Of a stretch of 64,000 bases of DNA, positions 25,653 to 36,900 are shown piece after piece. A program made the translations under genes and the position numbers. The DNA comes from Diplocarpon mali (taxonomy: Eukaryota; Ascomycota; Leotiomycetes; Helotiales; Drepanopezizaceae). The notes beneath the pieces were generated by a model. It did not search any database. It had not been told where the DNA came from and saw only the letters and a program-made list of their open reading frames with translations. The stretch lies in the NCBI GenBank assembly GCA_024741835.1, contig JAENRP010000157.1, positions 35,719 to 99,718 on the forward strand, read 5' to 3'. Every line of letters begins with the position of its first letter. The stretch's first letter is position 1.

Positions 25653-25739
25653 GGGAGTTGGTTTGAAGCCTCCCTGTGTATTAGTATACGAAAATTGAAC
25701 CCTGTCTTGCGCTTCCTTCCCACTTGCTATTACAAAGGA

Positions 25740-28700
25740 GATGTGAAAGGATTATGGAGCATTTAAAATGCTAGCTTCTCGACTAGACCTCTTGCGTCTT
25801 AGAGGTTCAAAAGCTTAATAAAGCTCTCGAACTTTTGTCGAGGAAGGTTTTTAGTGAGGCCATCTGCGTGCATGTCCTTAGTAGGGAGATAGGCCACTTG
25901 AAAGCTCCCTTTTTGGTGCTCCTATCGTAGCTATATATTATGTATATCAACGTGTCGGAGCTTTGTAGAAATCCTTTGAGAGTCTCCTATAATAAGCCGT
26001 ATTGTCTATTGATTATCGCAAAATATGGACCATAGAGCTTCCACCTTAAGCTCTATTTCCTTAAAGAACCTCTTTAAAGCTATCATCTCCTTCGCTGTAT
26101 GCGCTACTCTTAGGAGCTCAGCCTCTGTAGTAGAAGTAGTAACTGTCGGTTGCTTTGAGGCTTTCCAAATGATTGCTCCTTTAAATAGGAATATAATAAA
26201 ACCGTAGGAGGAGCGCCTTGTCTTTAGATCATCTGCGAAGGAAGCATCTGACGATACTACTAGGTTATTTGATCTGCTAAATCGACTATAAGTGATTCCT
26301 AGGAAGCGTATATTGAAAAGGTAGCGAATTGTCCAATTGATAGCTTTAAGGTGTTCGGAGCTTGGGTTTGTGTAGAAATGAGATAGCTGGGCGATTGCAA
26401 AAGCTATATCTAGGCGCAGTATAATAGCTGTATATAAGGCGGAGCCTACTTTTTCCTGGAACTCCTTAATTCTCGAGTAGGGAGCTGTTTTGTAGTTCTT
26501 TTTAAGTTCGAAGTAGGGGAGCGGCGTACTAGGGAAACGCCCTATATTAAGGCTAAACCTCTTTGCCATCTTCTCGATATAGGCGTTATAGAGCAGAGTA
26601 ATTGTACCCTGCTTCCTGTCTCGAGAGACTCTCACCCTTAAGAACCACTCAACATCTCCTATAGCTGTCAATTCGTATGCTTCGCGCAGTCCCTCTATAG
26701 TCTTCTGAGCTTCTTCTATATAGGAGGAGTAGTATATTACTTATATATCGTTAACGTAGAAGGCTATGAATATAGTCCTATCCTTATTAACGAATATGCA
26801 AGGCTCCTCACTAAGAGGGGTAAGCTTCAGAGACTTAAGAGTACTGGTGAAATCCCCGTACCAGAGCGCTGGGGAGTCTCGAAGGCCGTATAAGGCGCGA
26901 TCGAGCTCTACTACCTTATCTTTCTGCTTCTAACCATCTGGCAAGAAGCAAACAACTGGCGCGCTCTGAGGGTCTCTCTTAGCATTTATAAAGGCGTTAA
27001 TAACGTCGAACTGTCGGAGCTCTATATCGAATTTAGCGGCGATCGCTATCATAACCCTAAAAGATCTCGATGCGAGCGTCGCAGCGTAGGTAGAGAAAAT
27101 AGAAGCTTCCTCCTGAAGATCTCCCCTTACTACTATTCTTGACCTAAAGCGGCTAATCTCCCTAGAGGAGTTTAGCTTATAGTTAAAGACCCACTTCAGT
27201 GGTATAGGCCTTGTAGTAGCCTCGCTTTTATCAATCACTCTCCAGCAATTGCGCGCTTCTAGGTTCTTGATCTCAGTTCTGGCTCCCTCTTTAAATTGCT
27301 CTCCGAAAGGGTGATTTGCAAGCTCCTTCCAGTGAGTTGGCGCTTTAGGAAGCTTGTCTTAAGGTGGAATTGGAAGGGTAGAGTTTCCTCTAGAGCTTCT
27401 AGATTGAGTCGCTACGGCAACGACGCAGTGTACCGCTTTATACTCTTCTCTATTAGTTCTCGCAGGCTCCTGACTTGGCTAGAAAGTCGATATAAAGCTG
27501 TTTACCTGCTCCAACTGATGTGTTTTAGGTTCTTCGAGGGCCAGCAGGAGATCCCTAACGTATATTGCGTATATGGCATTCCCGCTCCCTCTTCTCCTTT
27601 TTGACCTGCGGAGCGGTATAGGTACTATTTCCTGCTCCTCATTAGGCTTCTTGCGTTTTCGGAAGGCCCTTATATCAAGTACTTTAGGCTGAGCTTCTAT
27701 TAGTTTTAGAGAGCTCCCTCTTTTGGTATTATCCTTAAGAGCTTCCATATCCTGGCGTAGCTCCTGATCGATCGGTGCTTCTAGTAAGAGCTGGCGTGCT
27801 TCTTCACTAGTTGCCTATGGTGGAGCTTCTAGTAATTGAAGGGCCTGCTCCTGCCCTTGCGATTGCTCAGTCCGTATAGCAACTAGAGGCCCGGTATTGC
27901 GCTCCCCAGCGGAACTGGCATTTATAATATCGCTTTCGACGCTCCTCCCAACTATTGATAGTTGTCTTAGAGCGTCTAACCCTTCGCTACTAGGCAGCTG
28001 CTCCTAAGTAGCTAGAGTAGAAACGCTGTGAGTAGCCTCATAGGGGACGAGAGCCCTCGATAGATCTGAGCTCGGAGCTTCTATCGGTAAAAGATTAATA
28101 GGCTTACCCTCTACTAGGTTATCCGTAGGCTGCTCGTCCAGAGCTCCTTCTACGTTCTCGACGATTAACTCAGCGTCTTGAGCTTCTTCCTCCTCCTCCT
28201 CGATCATTTGCATAATCTCCTTGATGATTAGGAGCGGGTGGCCAGCTACCTTTTCGTGCTCCTTGAAGTAGAATTTGGACTTGTCGAATTCGACGTTTCG
28301 AGAGATTATAACCTTTCGGAGCTTAGGCACCTAGATCCTATATATGTTAGTGGCGCAGTAACCAACTAGGTATCTAATATGCCCTTGTGGCATGGTTTTG
28401 AAAGCTCTCTTATTCTTTAGAGCTTCCCTCTCCTTTGCTAATAGGTACGCGCGCGCTTTATACGCTTTTATACCCCCCTATTCTGGTCTTAAATCGGTGG
28501 TAAGCTTTATAGTGATCTGCGGATTATACCACCTGAAGTATTGTCTAAACTAGAGCTAGAGCACCTTATTTGGACTCTTCTATCCCCTGCGCTTCAATGG
28601 GCCGATATTATAGAGGTATATTGCAGCTAGTACGGCTTTAGGCCATAGGTGCTCCGGGAGGTTAGCAGAGATTAGCATAGTAAGTGCCTTTTCAATGATC

Positions 28701-31230
28701 TTTGCTCCCGCTCTCTCGGAAGCTCCATTTAGTTCATAAGTATAGGATGGAGTGACTTCTACCTCTATGCCTTCAGCTTCGCACTACTCTCTATATTTCG
28801 ATGCTCCTTGTAGGGGGAATACCGAGGTATTGTTGTCGCTCCTTAGAATATATAGGGAGAGGCTGTAACGGCGCTTTACCTATGCTTTAAAAGATTGAAG
28901 AGCTTCTAGAACTAGCGTTAGGGACTTGTGGAGTAGAGTATATCTAAATAACTTCCTACTAAATTCATCCTTAATTAGGAGAAGCTAGCTTTCTAAGGAG
29001 AGGCTTGATATGCTATAGTCAAATAGGTCCTAGGAGCACTTAAAGAACGGTCTTAGAGCCTTGAAATCTGACTCTCTCTTAGAAGGCTTTTGCTTAGCTT
29101 TTGCCTAAGCGCAAGCTTCACAATTGATTTGTAGCTTCTCCTTAATCTTTACCCCCCTTGCGTTTAGCATAAGCTTCTTAAGCGCCTCAGCTCCTAGATG
29201 GCCTGATCGAAGGTGCTAAATATCTGCCGAATCGTTCCTAGCTCTTAGGAATACGCTGCTCCTTAGGGGTTTATATTGGCTTCGCAGACGCTATTGTAAA
29301 GTAGGGAAGGCTAGGTAGGTTGGTTGAGCATAGCATAGCGAGTTGGGAGCGTTGTAAAAGTTGATAGGCTTATATTCAAACACTATGACGTTCGACCTAC
29401 GCTCCAGCTGCTTTACAACTACGTTATTATCTGCTGTACCCCTTTAGAGCGTCGCGTCTAGGCCTATATACTATACCTTAGCCTTCTTTAAAAGAGGCTC
29501 TGAGATAATATTAATATTGAACCTATCCATAAGCGCTACGTTCTTAAGCTCTAAGTCTCCTCCATCGGCGAGAACCCCTTTTATCAGACGTATACCCCTC
29601 TCCCTTATTGGCAGACTCGAGCTCCCCGCCTCTATACAGTCCTGGGGATGTGCGATTTTCAATGATCCAGGAACTAGAAGCTCCTCTCGATTAATAAGGT
29701 GCGTTGCGGTGCAGTTGTCGAGTAGGGTTGTATTTGAGAGAGCGTAGGGAGCTCTAAGGGTGGAGTATATTCCTGGGGTAAAGTCTTCGAAGAGAGTTGG
29801 ATCTAGGAGGGCGGCTATGATCTTGGATTTGCCGCTCCCTGAAGCTTCGGCAGATGTTCTTTCCTTGAATTGATCTATAGGAGCGTGTTTGAAATGGGAG
29901 AGCTTAGCTCGGAGCTCTTTCCATTCCGAGGAAGCAAGGTTTTCACGCGTTCTTTTAACCTTGTCATAGCTGGGGAGGTTTTGAAGCGTACCTTCCTTAG
30001 CGCTAGTTAAGGCATATTTCAGCCTATTACACTCCTCTGGGTTCTAGAAGTGATTTTTGACCTAGGGGCAAGGGCACTTTTTAACGCTCCCCTTGAGAGT
30101 CTTCTTCGCCTTGCCTTTACTCGGTGCTCTTAGATTAGTATGATCGCCTACTCCTCTGAGCGAGGCGTATACTCTAAGGGTTGCCTTTGATGAGGAGCTT
30201 GCGAGGCTTCGCTCTATTAAGCTTAAGAACCAATTAATGTAGTGGACTATATCTTTTCTGTGCTTTAGACCTAGCTCATTATCTCTAATAAGCTCTGCCT
30301 GGATCTGCTAGGACTAAGTGGGAGCCTAGCGGTGAACCGACTGTAGAAACTTCGTGATCGCAAGGGAGCCTTGAACCTCTGGGATTTTATACGTTCGTGC
30401 TTCCTGGTAGATCTCCCTAAAGCTAGCAAGCCAGGTCTTCGGTTCCACTTTGCTACTCCTTGTTTTAGAGAGCTTGTTATTATAGTCTTCCCGAATTGAC
30501 TCTGTTATGCTAACCTCAGAGGGGGCTAGTTCCCTGCGCAGGTGCTTTACGATCTATTGAATTGACAGTTTCCCCGCTTCCTTGCAGTTATATTGTACTG
30601 CTCGAAGCAACGTAGGGTGTACTGTCTTAGTAATCCAACGGTATAATTGAGTGTAGGAGCTCCTGTTCCTTTTCTACGTTTCTATTGTAAGATTGTATTA
30701 TATTACCGCCATTTTATACTCTAGCTCTACGTCTTTAGCTGTTATCTTTGCGGGTAGTGGTGGAGCTGGCGTTTGTTGATCGGTAGCTTCCTACTATTAG
30801 TACAACTCGTAGTAGCTTTGCAATACTCTTTAGTCCTATCCTTCCACAATTTTTTCAAGCTGCGGCAGTTCTATTTCTAGATCTAGCAGATATGGAGCTT
30901 CGTTCTTATAGAGCGGAGCTTGGTTTCCCATCTCTATAGCATACAGTTCAGGGTTATTAACCTGTCTTGGCTTCTCTATATGCTTCTGGAGGCGTAGAAA
31001 TTCAGCTTGAAACTCTAGCTTGGCGTACTAAATGCGCTATAACTTCCTATCCTAGAGCATAACTCCACTAGAGCTAAGCTCCTGAGCTTCTTTTTGCTGG
31101 TACTCGCTTATATTGACTGGGTTGGTAGGGAGTATGGGTCTATTGGTTGGCTGGGAGCGTTGGAACGTTGAGTTAGGTCGTATAACGCGTATAGGCGAGG
31201 GAGAATGGATGAAAAATAGTAGTGAAACCT
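25740..31230 (-). pseudogene. gag-pol polyprotein of family I copia, RIP-damaged
   Basis: Read 31230 to 25740 on minus, with an early ATG at 30931. Gag ends in a poor zinc knuckle (CPCP, about 30.07 kb). The protease motif is LLDNCTATHL (about 29.7 kb), and GAG-pre-integrase is HLRSGHLGAEALKKL with CEAC (29.2-29.1 kb). Integrase follows (LLLIKDEFSRKLFRY, SYTYELNGASERA; 29.0-28.6 kb). Reverse transcriptase spans about 27.25-26.7 kb and includes DVINAFINA; its catalytic box reads FYVND instead of FYVDD, a GAC-to-AAC change expected from RIP. RNase H has SDASFADD and TTEAELLR, ending DGLTKNLPRQKFE. Scattered TAG/TAA stops break the frame. This copy cannot be active by itself. Confidence 0.9.
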
Positions 31231-31290
31231 CTCTAAGAAGTCTTTAAACACAGTAGATTTTTGATCGTTTGCTCTTGAGAGTCGCGAATG

Positions 31291-31301
31291 GTGCTGATAA
31301 C
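31291..31301 (-). other. Primer-binding site of family I copia (tRNA-Ile anticodon arm type)
   Basis: The + strand GTGCTGATAAC directly abuts the LTR at 31302. It equals nucleotides 29-39 of eukaryotic tRNA-Ile(AAU), GTGCTAATAAC, except for G at wobble position 34, where the tRNA carries inosine. The 3' end falls at tRNA position 39. Confidence 0.65.
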
Positions 31302-31470
31302 TGTCGTGCTGTATTTAGAGGTGGATTCTCAGTGGTGGCAGAAGCTTGTCAAATTCTACTCTAACTGTATATCTGAGCTCCCTTTATAGAAGTGCTCTGT
31401 GGCCACTTCAGGGGTACATTACATAAGCCAGTCCTCAGATGCCTCAGTGCCTGAGGCTCCTTATGGCGCA
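31302..31470 (-). repeat. 5' LTR of family I copia
   Basis: 169 bp with TG/CA ends; nearly identical to 24270-24438. Confidence 0.92.
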
Positions 31471-34413
31471 ATAAAAATCCATTTTCTAGCTGCGATCCAT
31501 TGGAGCTGCGATCTCAACCAATACTCTACAGCGGGATCAGTAAGTATTTATTCAGGGTTGGGGCTTTCGAGGGCCCTCAACCTGCGTTTGAGATCGGTGC
31601 TAATGATATTGAAGGTTCATCGGCCCTCTGATCACAGCCGCAGCAGTCTTGAATTTTATCTGCTGGGCGAATATGGAAAGAGCCATGCTAGAGGTTTTCT
31701 GGTGGAATTTCCTCTTGATCGCGAGTAGGTGGATGTTGTGCGTTCCAATCAAGACAAGCACGCGCTCAATATTTACAGTTTCGAGCACCTTCAGCTGTTC
31801 CTGCTGGCCCATGACCCAGAGAATGTGATGTGTATTAGAGCTGAGCGGTGGTGAGTGGCAGGAAAGACAACTTTTATAAGTCGCAAGGTACGAGATAATT
31901 GCGAATGAGGCAAATTTACAAGAACTGCACTTTGCATGTCGTCGCTACACCAGGACTCCGGAGGTGTTAGGGAGGGAAGCTCGCTAATACTCGGCCTCGT
32001 TCGGTCTGCTTCCCAGGCGAGGTTTGGAAAATCCGAAAAGCTCGCGGTATCAAGGTCAAGGTCGCGACACACCCATGAGACTCACTCGGGCTAGAAGCAC
32101 CGAGTTGCAGACTTGAACTGAATCGCGAGGCAGCATCCGTCATCAATAGGGGAACTTGCCAAGTAACAGTCGCACACAACAGGCTCTTGCAATCACGAGA
32201 AACACGGGTTCTATTGAATATATCCAGCAATTTGCACTGCAGAGCTACGGATTGATGAATAGGAGCGAGAATTGGATTCAGTTTGCATGTTCGGCTCCAG
32301 ATTCGCTCAGTTGAATACGTCCAATTCATGGGTTAAAGTGCTGTTTGTTAACTCAGATTTACATTTGAAGGATTTTTTTGCGGCACAATTCTGACAGAAA
32401 AGTGGTTCCTGTAAGTAGGGTACATTTCTGAGTCTGAAAATAAAATGTTAAGGAAAGCGAAGAGGACAGCGATTAAACGTGAGTTTTCGCGAAGCTAGAA
32501 GTAATCGTACCTCTGAGGGAGTACTAGTCAGAGAGGCGTTGCGTTACTAGTCATTTAGCGATCCGAGAGGCACATGATCAATGGAACCTTTAATGCCATA
32601 GTTTTGCTACCTTTCTTAAAACAAAGCTCTACACCAGTGCTATATGAGGTCCAACGCAAAGTCTTTCTACCAAACGAGGAGTTCGTTTACCTTAACTAGC
32701 CCCTCGGAGTGAGCTCAGACTTGTGGGTCCGGTATTGGACGTCTCGATATCAATATCTTACATACTGTAATAATTGTGCATATTAATACGGATTAGGCCA
32801 GCTTCGGGTTTTGCAAAGCTGATGCTCGACACAATACTAGCCGCAAATTGTATTTTACGCCATAACTCACCTCCTTAGAACTAGTATCGAAGTCGGCTCA
32901 CTTGAGAGTTGGCGAAAGCGATCGGGCACATCACCAACATATCGCGGATTTAGAATTTTGCGCGACGTACCACTCAAACAAAAATAGAATCGTCATCACG
33001 AAAAAGAAACGTCAAACATGTGTACTTGTAGTGCAGACTCACTGTCCATAGGTCCACCGGAAATCGCAACAACAAAAGCAAGATGTCTTCGGTTCAGACA
33101 AGATGCTCCTCTCCTCAAGTGTCTTAGAGGGGCTCACATTCTGCCGCATCTTATTAAATTTTCTTCTAGATCTATCAGAGCTGCACGCAACCGGGCCCAG
33201 CTCTTTCAGTTCCTCGTACGCAGCGTGATATAACTGGCTGATCAAAATCATACTCTGATGCATAAGGCTAAGTGCAACAGTTATCGCACCGCGTATTTGT
33301 GACTTGTTGAAGCTGGCGGACTCGTTTATCTTGATTGACAAACCAAGTTTTAAATCTCACTAATCGTCGATACGCATTTCACCCGCTAGCGAATGAGGGG
33401 AGAATTGATGCCCTCAGCTGTCGGTATGCTGAGTAGTCACGGTAGCCATCAATTCCCCCGTGGTATAATAACGCAAGATATTTTTCTTCCGACTCGGTGA
33501 AGGGACTCTCGACCAAAATGCTTCGTACGTTGTAATATCTGGAATGATCTTCATACAGATGGCCTTGGGACACAACCTTCCTCTCCCCGCTGTGCTTTCT
33601 CTCATAAGCCCAGAGACGCCGGTCGACAGAAAGAATCCCAGTATACTTGGACTGCGGAGTAGTGTGAAACACGTGACAAGACGATGAAATAGAGTTTGAG
33701 CTAACTTCGGGTAGCGGCTCGGATCACAGTGGAGACGACCAAGCTAGGCACGGATGTAACTTGCCCCTTTGGCGCCACCGCCTTTTTCTGCCCCGACTCG
33801 TTTCACGGAGACAGGATAAACGTGAGGCGGGAGGCGGTGACGCAGCTTGGCCCTGGCACCCCTTGAACGGTTGTCAGTTTCACTGTTCGCGGAAATCTCC
33901 AAGATAGGACGTGGTTTGCGTCTCTTTCACAGGAACTTAGCCAAGGACTACGAAGTGCTCGGCACTCGTCGAAGATGAAATCCAAGTGCTCATTGTAGAT
34001 GAGACAACAAGATGTCGGATCTGCGATTGAGATAAACGGCCCGGTCACTGAGGATTCAAAGTAAACGTTTGATATAGCCAAGACGGGTGCATTGCGGTTT
34101 CAATCCATAGTGCCGATGATTGACTCCTGCACACCTCTGTGCTTGACTGAAGGCACCGATTTATTATGTTGATCCTTGAGACATCAACCGAACACAATAA
34201 CCAAGAACAGTATCGCGGCGCCCAAAAAACGTCAATTGACTGGCCGGCAGTTTACGAAGAACAGGTCTGCTAAAAAGTGTTTGGTTGAATGAAGGCATTT
34301 CATCGTCGATTCTGTCATGACCCATGACCTCCCCTGTGATTCTCGCCCGACCCGTGCCCAACCATCCCAGAAAAGCGGGAGCAAAAACTGGCTCTGGCCG
34401 GAGAGCTATGGCT
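31471..34413. other. Region of decayed or uncertain coding sequence
   Basis: Several minus-strand frames look partly protein-like without joining into a gene: 31791-32072 (region WEADRTRPSISELPSLTPPE), 31600-31812 (ERVLVLIGTHNIHLLAIKRK), 33039-33341, 33379-33672 and 33803-34081. Those I checked lack an ATG at the frame start. I could not name a family. It may include a gene broken by the copia insertion that ends at 31470. Confidence 0.35.
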
Positions 34414-36674
34414 CTAATACTTCTCCGTATCTTTGCCTCCACCGAAATCGTAGCCTTGTGGTCCTGTGGGCGAAATGTATTGGATCGCATGTGGTAGGTG
34501 ATCAAATACTGTGACCCGGATCACCTCTGCTTGCTTCGCATCGGGTTCCTTCACTTCCTCCACGGTCACTACGTGTTCAATGACAGGCCCGTCATGGGGT
34601 GACTCAAGCTTCCATCCGCCCCGGTCAAACCGACGCTTGACGTGATTGTTGACTCCCACGAAACGGAACTCCAGGTTATCTCCAGCGTATTCCCTCAACG
34701 TGGTCCTAACTTCTTCCAAAATCTGAACTGCGCAAGAATCGATGAATGAGGTTGACGAGAAGTCCAAGATGACAACCCGGATCGGGGGAACAGATGTGTC
34801 GGGATCAGTGATTCCTGCGTTGCGTCGGAGCTTGGCAATGTGAACATCTAGTCTAGAGCTCCAGACTCGTTCCTTATCTCCGGCAACGAAATTCGGGACA
34901 CCGGACTGGTAAGTGTAAACGGTATCGATGATGTGACGCTTGAGACGTTCGGCGTTGAGCCATATGGCATCTGTCTCGAACTTGATGACCTGTGTTCCAG
35001 CCGGGATCGTGTCGTCCTTGGACCACCATGGAGGAGTATCTTTGCTGTACTGGTTCTCGAGATCGACGGAAACGAGCGCTGCAGGGCGGGAGAACATAGA
35101 TCGCATCAAAGTGTAAACGACCATGAAGAAGATGGAAATCCCGATGCCGGCCGATCCCCCGTTAATCATTGTCACGTTAAAGGCCAGGAGGAATTGACAG
35201 AAATCCACAAAGGAGAGTCTCCAGAACTTGCCCATGAGAGCTGTAGCTGGCTGCTGGTCGGTGACGACGACCATCACGACTGCTGCGGCAGTAGCCAGGG
35301 GCATGAACGTGAGAGTAGAGCTCAACGCGTACATGCTCAAGAGCACCGTGATGGAGGTGAAGATTCCTGACAGAGGGCTCTTGACGCCGGACGTGATGTT
35401 GACGGACGCCCGCGCGATGTCTCCGCCTCCAGCAGGCATCGCACCGAACAAGGAGCTGATCACGTTCACGACGCCGAGCGAGAAGACTTCTTGACTTGCG
35501 TCAACTTTGTAGCCGAACTTGTTTCCGTAGGTCTTCGCAAGAGCGACGTGCTCCAAGGATGTGGACAGCATGAGGATTAACATCGGAGTGAACAGACTGG
35601 AGAGCAACTGGGATAGGGGAGGCATTGCAGGTGGAATAGCCGTTTTGACTGGCCCCAGGACGGACCATTTAGGGAATTGCTGGCCCTTGTTGACAAAGTA
35701 ACTAAAACCAGTGAACATGACGATGGTGTGGATAGTCCGGGTGGCACAAAAGATACGCACGAACGCACTCTTTCGGCCCCATTTGTAGCCTGCGACTGTC
35801 ATCGCAATCACGATGAACATAGAGGCAGCTGCTATAGCAAACGTAATGGGCCTTGCTTTCCCAAGCTCGTGTATGAGCTGCGGTATCATCTCTGCGAACT
35901 TCTGGGACAGACCCTCGATTCCCAGGATAACTGGTAGTTGAAGCTGGACGACAGCGATCGCAGTCCCCAAGGTGAAGCCAAGACTCATCGGAATGGTGAT
36001 AAAATCAAAGATAAACCCAAGCTTGAGCATCCCAAAGATCAAGGACCAGATACCAAGAGAGAATGTCACGACGCCCAGGGCAAGCGACGGAGGTACCTTG
36101 GCCTTGCCGAGGTCTTGGACAATTTTAGCCACAAAGAATGCAGAAGCTGATGTTGGGCCGATGCTGATATCTGGCAAAAATAAGCATGTATGAAAATGAT
36201 CAGTAAATGGAGACCTCATACCTCTGGAAGTCCCCATGAAAGAATATATGAGACCGGGCAGCCAGCTTGCAAGCAGAGCATGCTGGATTGGCACGCCTGC
36301 AATTCCGGAGTATGTGAGAGCTTGCGGAAGCATGAGCATGCCGACAGACACGCCAGCCATCGCATCATCGGCAAGCCATTTGGGCGAGTATGTGGATATC
36401 CATTGGACGATCGGGAGCTTGTCGCTCAAGTATTTGCCCGCGCCAGCACTGCATCGAAGAATCAGCAAGCTCTTTGATAGATGTAATTATCCCTGAAGGC
36501 TGCTGAGATCTGCCCAAGCGGGGCGGGGTGGGATTTCTAGAGCGGCACTAGAGAAATATAAACAGCAGAGAAAACTGACCGAACGCCATGTATTCCCCTC
36601 ACGATACCCAGTCCCAGCCGAGGGAAGTTCGGGTCACTCCCCATCTTGCTCTTGAACTTATCACCGATACCCAT
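34414..36674 (-). CDS. SulP-family sulfate permease with STAS domain
   Basis: Three exons (36674-36580, 36448-36222, 36170-34414) join in frame to about 692 aa. The 51-nt second intron is a multiple of three without a stop, so an unspliced reading would insert 17 wrong residues after GTSR; spliced, it reads GTSRDISIGPTSA as in SulP proteins. The SulP signature GVSVGMLMLPQALTYSGIAGVP and about a dozen hydrophobic segments precede a C-terminal STAS domain (FETDAIWLNAERLKRHI, then VILDFSSTSFIDSCAVQ). The family imports sulfate (or related anions) across the plasma membrane for cysteine and methionine synthesis. The ATG at 36674 opens the conserved-looking start MGIGDKFKSKMG. It sits alone among repeats. 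The exact substrate is inferred from the family. Confidence 0.93.
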
Positions 36675-36680
36675 GTTGCC

Positions 36681-36900
36681 GATTCGACCTGCGAGGACTG
36701 CTATGATATCTGGTGGGGAAGAGAAGTGGTTGGGTAAGGCGGTTTGAGGCTGAAAATGAACGAGGAGCCTGTGCTATGTCGAAAAGAGAGTTGATTCGAC
36801 CAGCGAGGACTAGAGACTCTGGCGTGGATGCGAAGTGGTTGAGAAGAAGGCTAAGGCTGAGAAAGAGCGAGGAGCCTAAGAATGAACGAAGAGCCTGTAC
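36681..36900. repeat. Imperfect tandem duplication upstream of the sulfate permease
   Basis: Two copies of about 112 bp begin GATTCGACC[TA]GCGAGGACT at 36681 and 36793, and both end with GAGCGAGGAGCCT-like sequence. They lie directly before the ATG at 36674, so in the 5' UTR or promoter. Confidence 0.7.

Larger units (their letters stand above)
24270..31470 (-). mobile_element. Ty1/copia LTR retrotransposon, 7.2 kb (family I)
   Basis: Two 169-bp LTRs (24270-24438 and 31302-31470), each with TG/CA ends, flank a minus-strand gag-pol with the copia order: gag, protease, integrase, reverse transcriptase, RNase H. The LTRs differ at four sites, all C/T; three are CA in the right copy and TA in the left, as RIP produces. 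A primer-binding site abuts the right (5') LTR and a polypurine tract abuts the left (3') LTR. Flanks (AAAAT left, ATAAA right) give no clear target-site duplication. The opposite strand carries a spliced gene at 24728-25652. Damage is light compared with the elements at 46-63 kb. Confidence 0.93.

Noticed and set aside
34933..36496. Long plus-strand frames over the sulfate permease
   Set aside because: They are shadows of the conserved minus-strand gene, which has the signature motifs and correct splicing.
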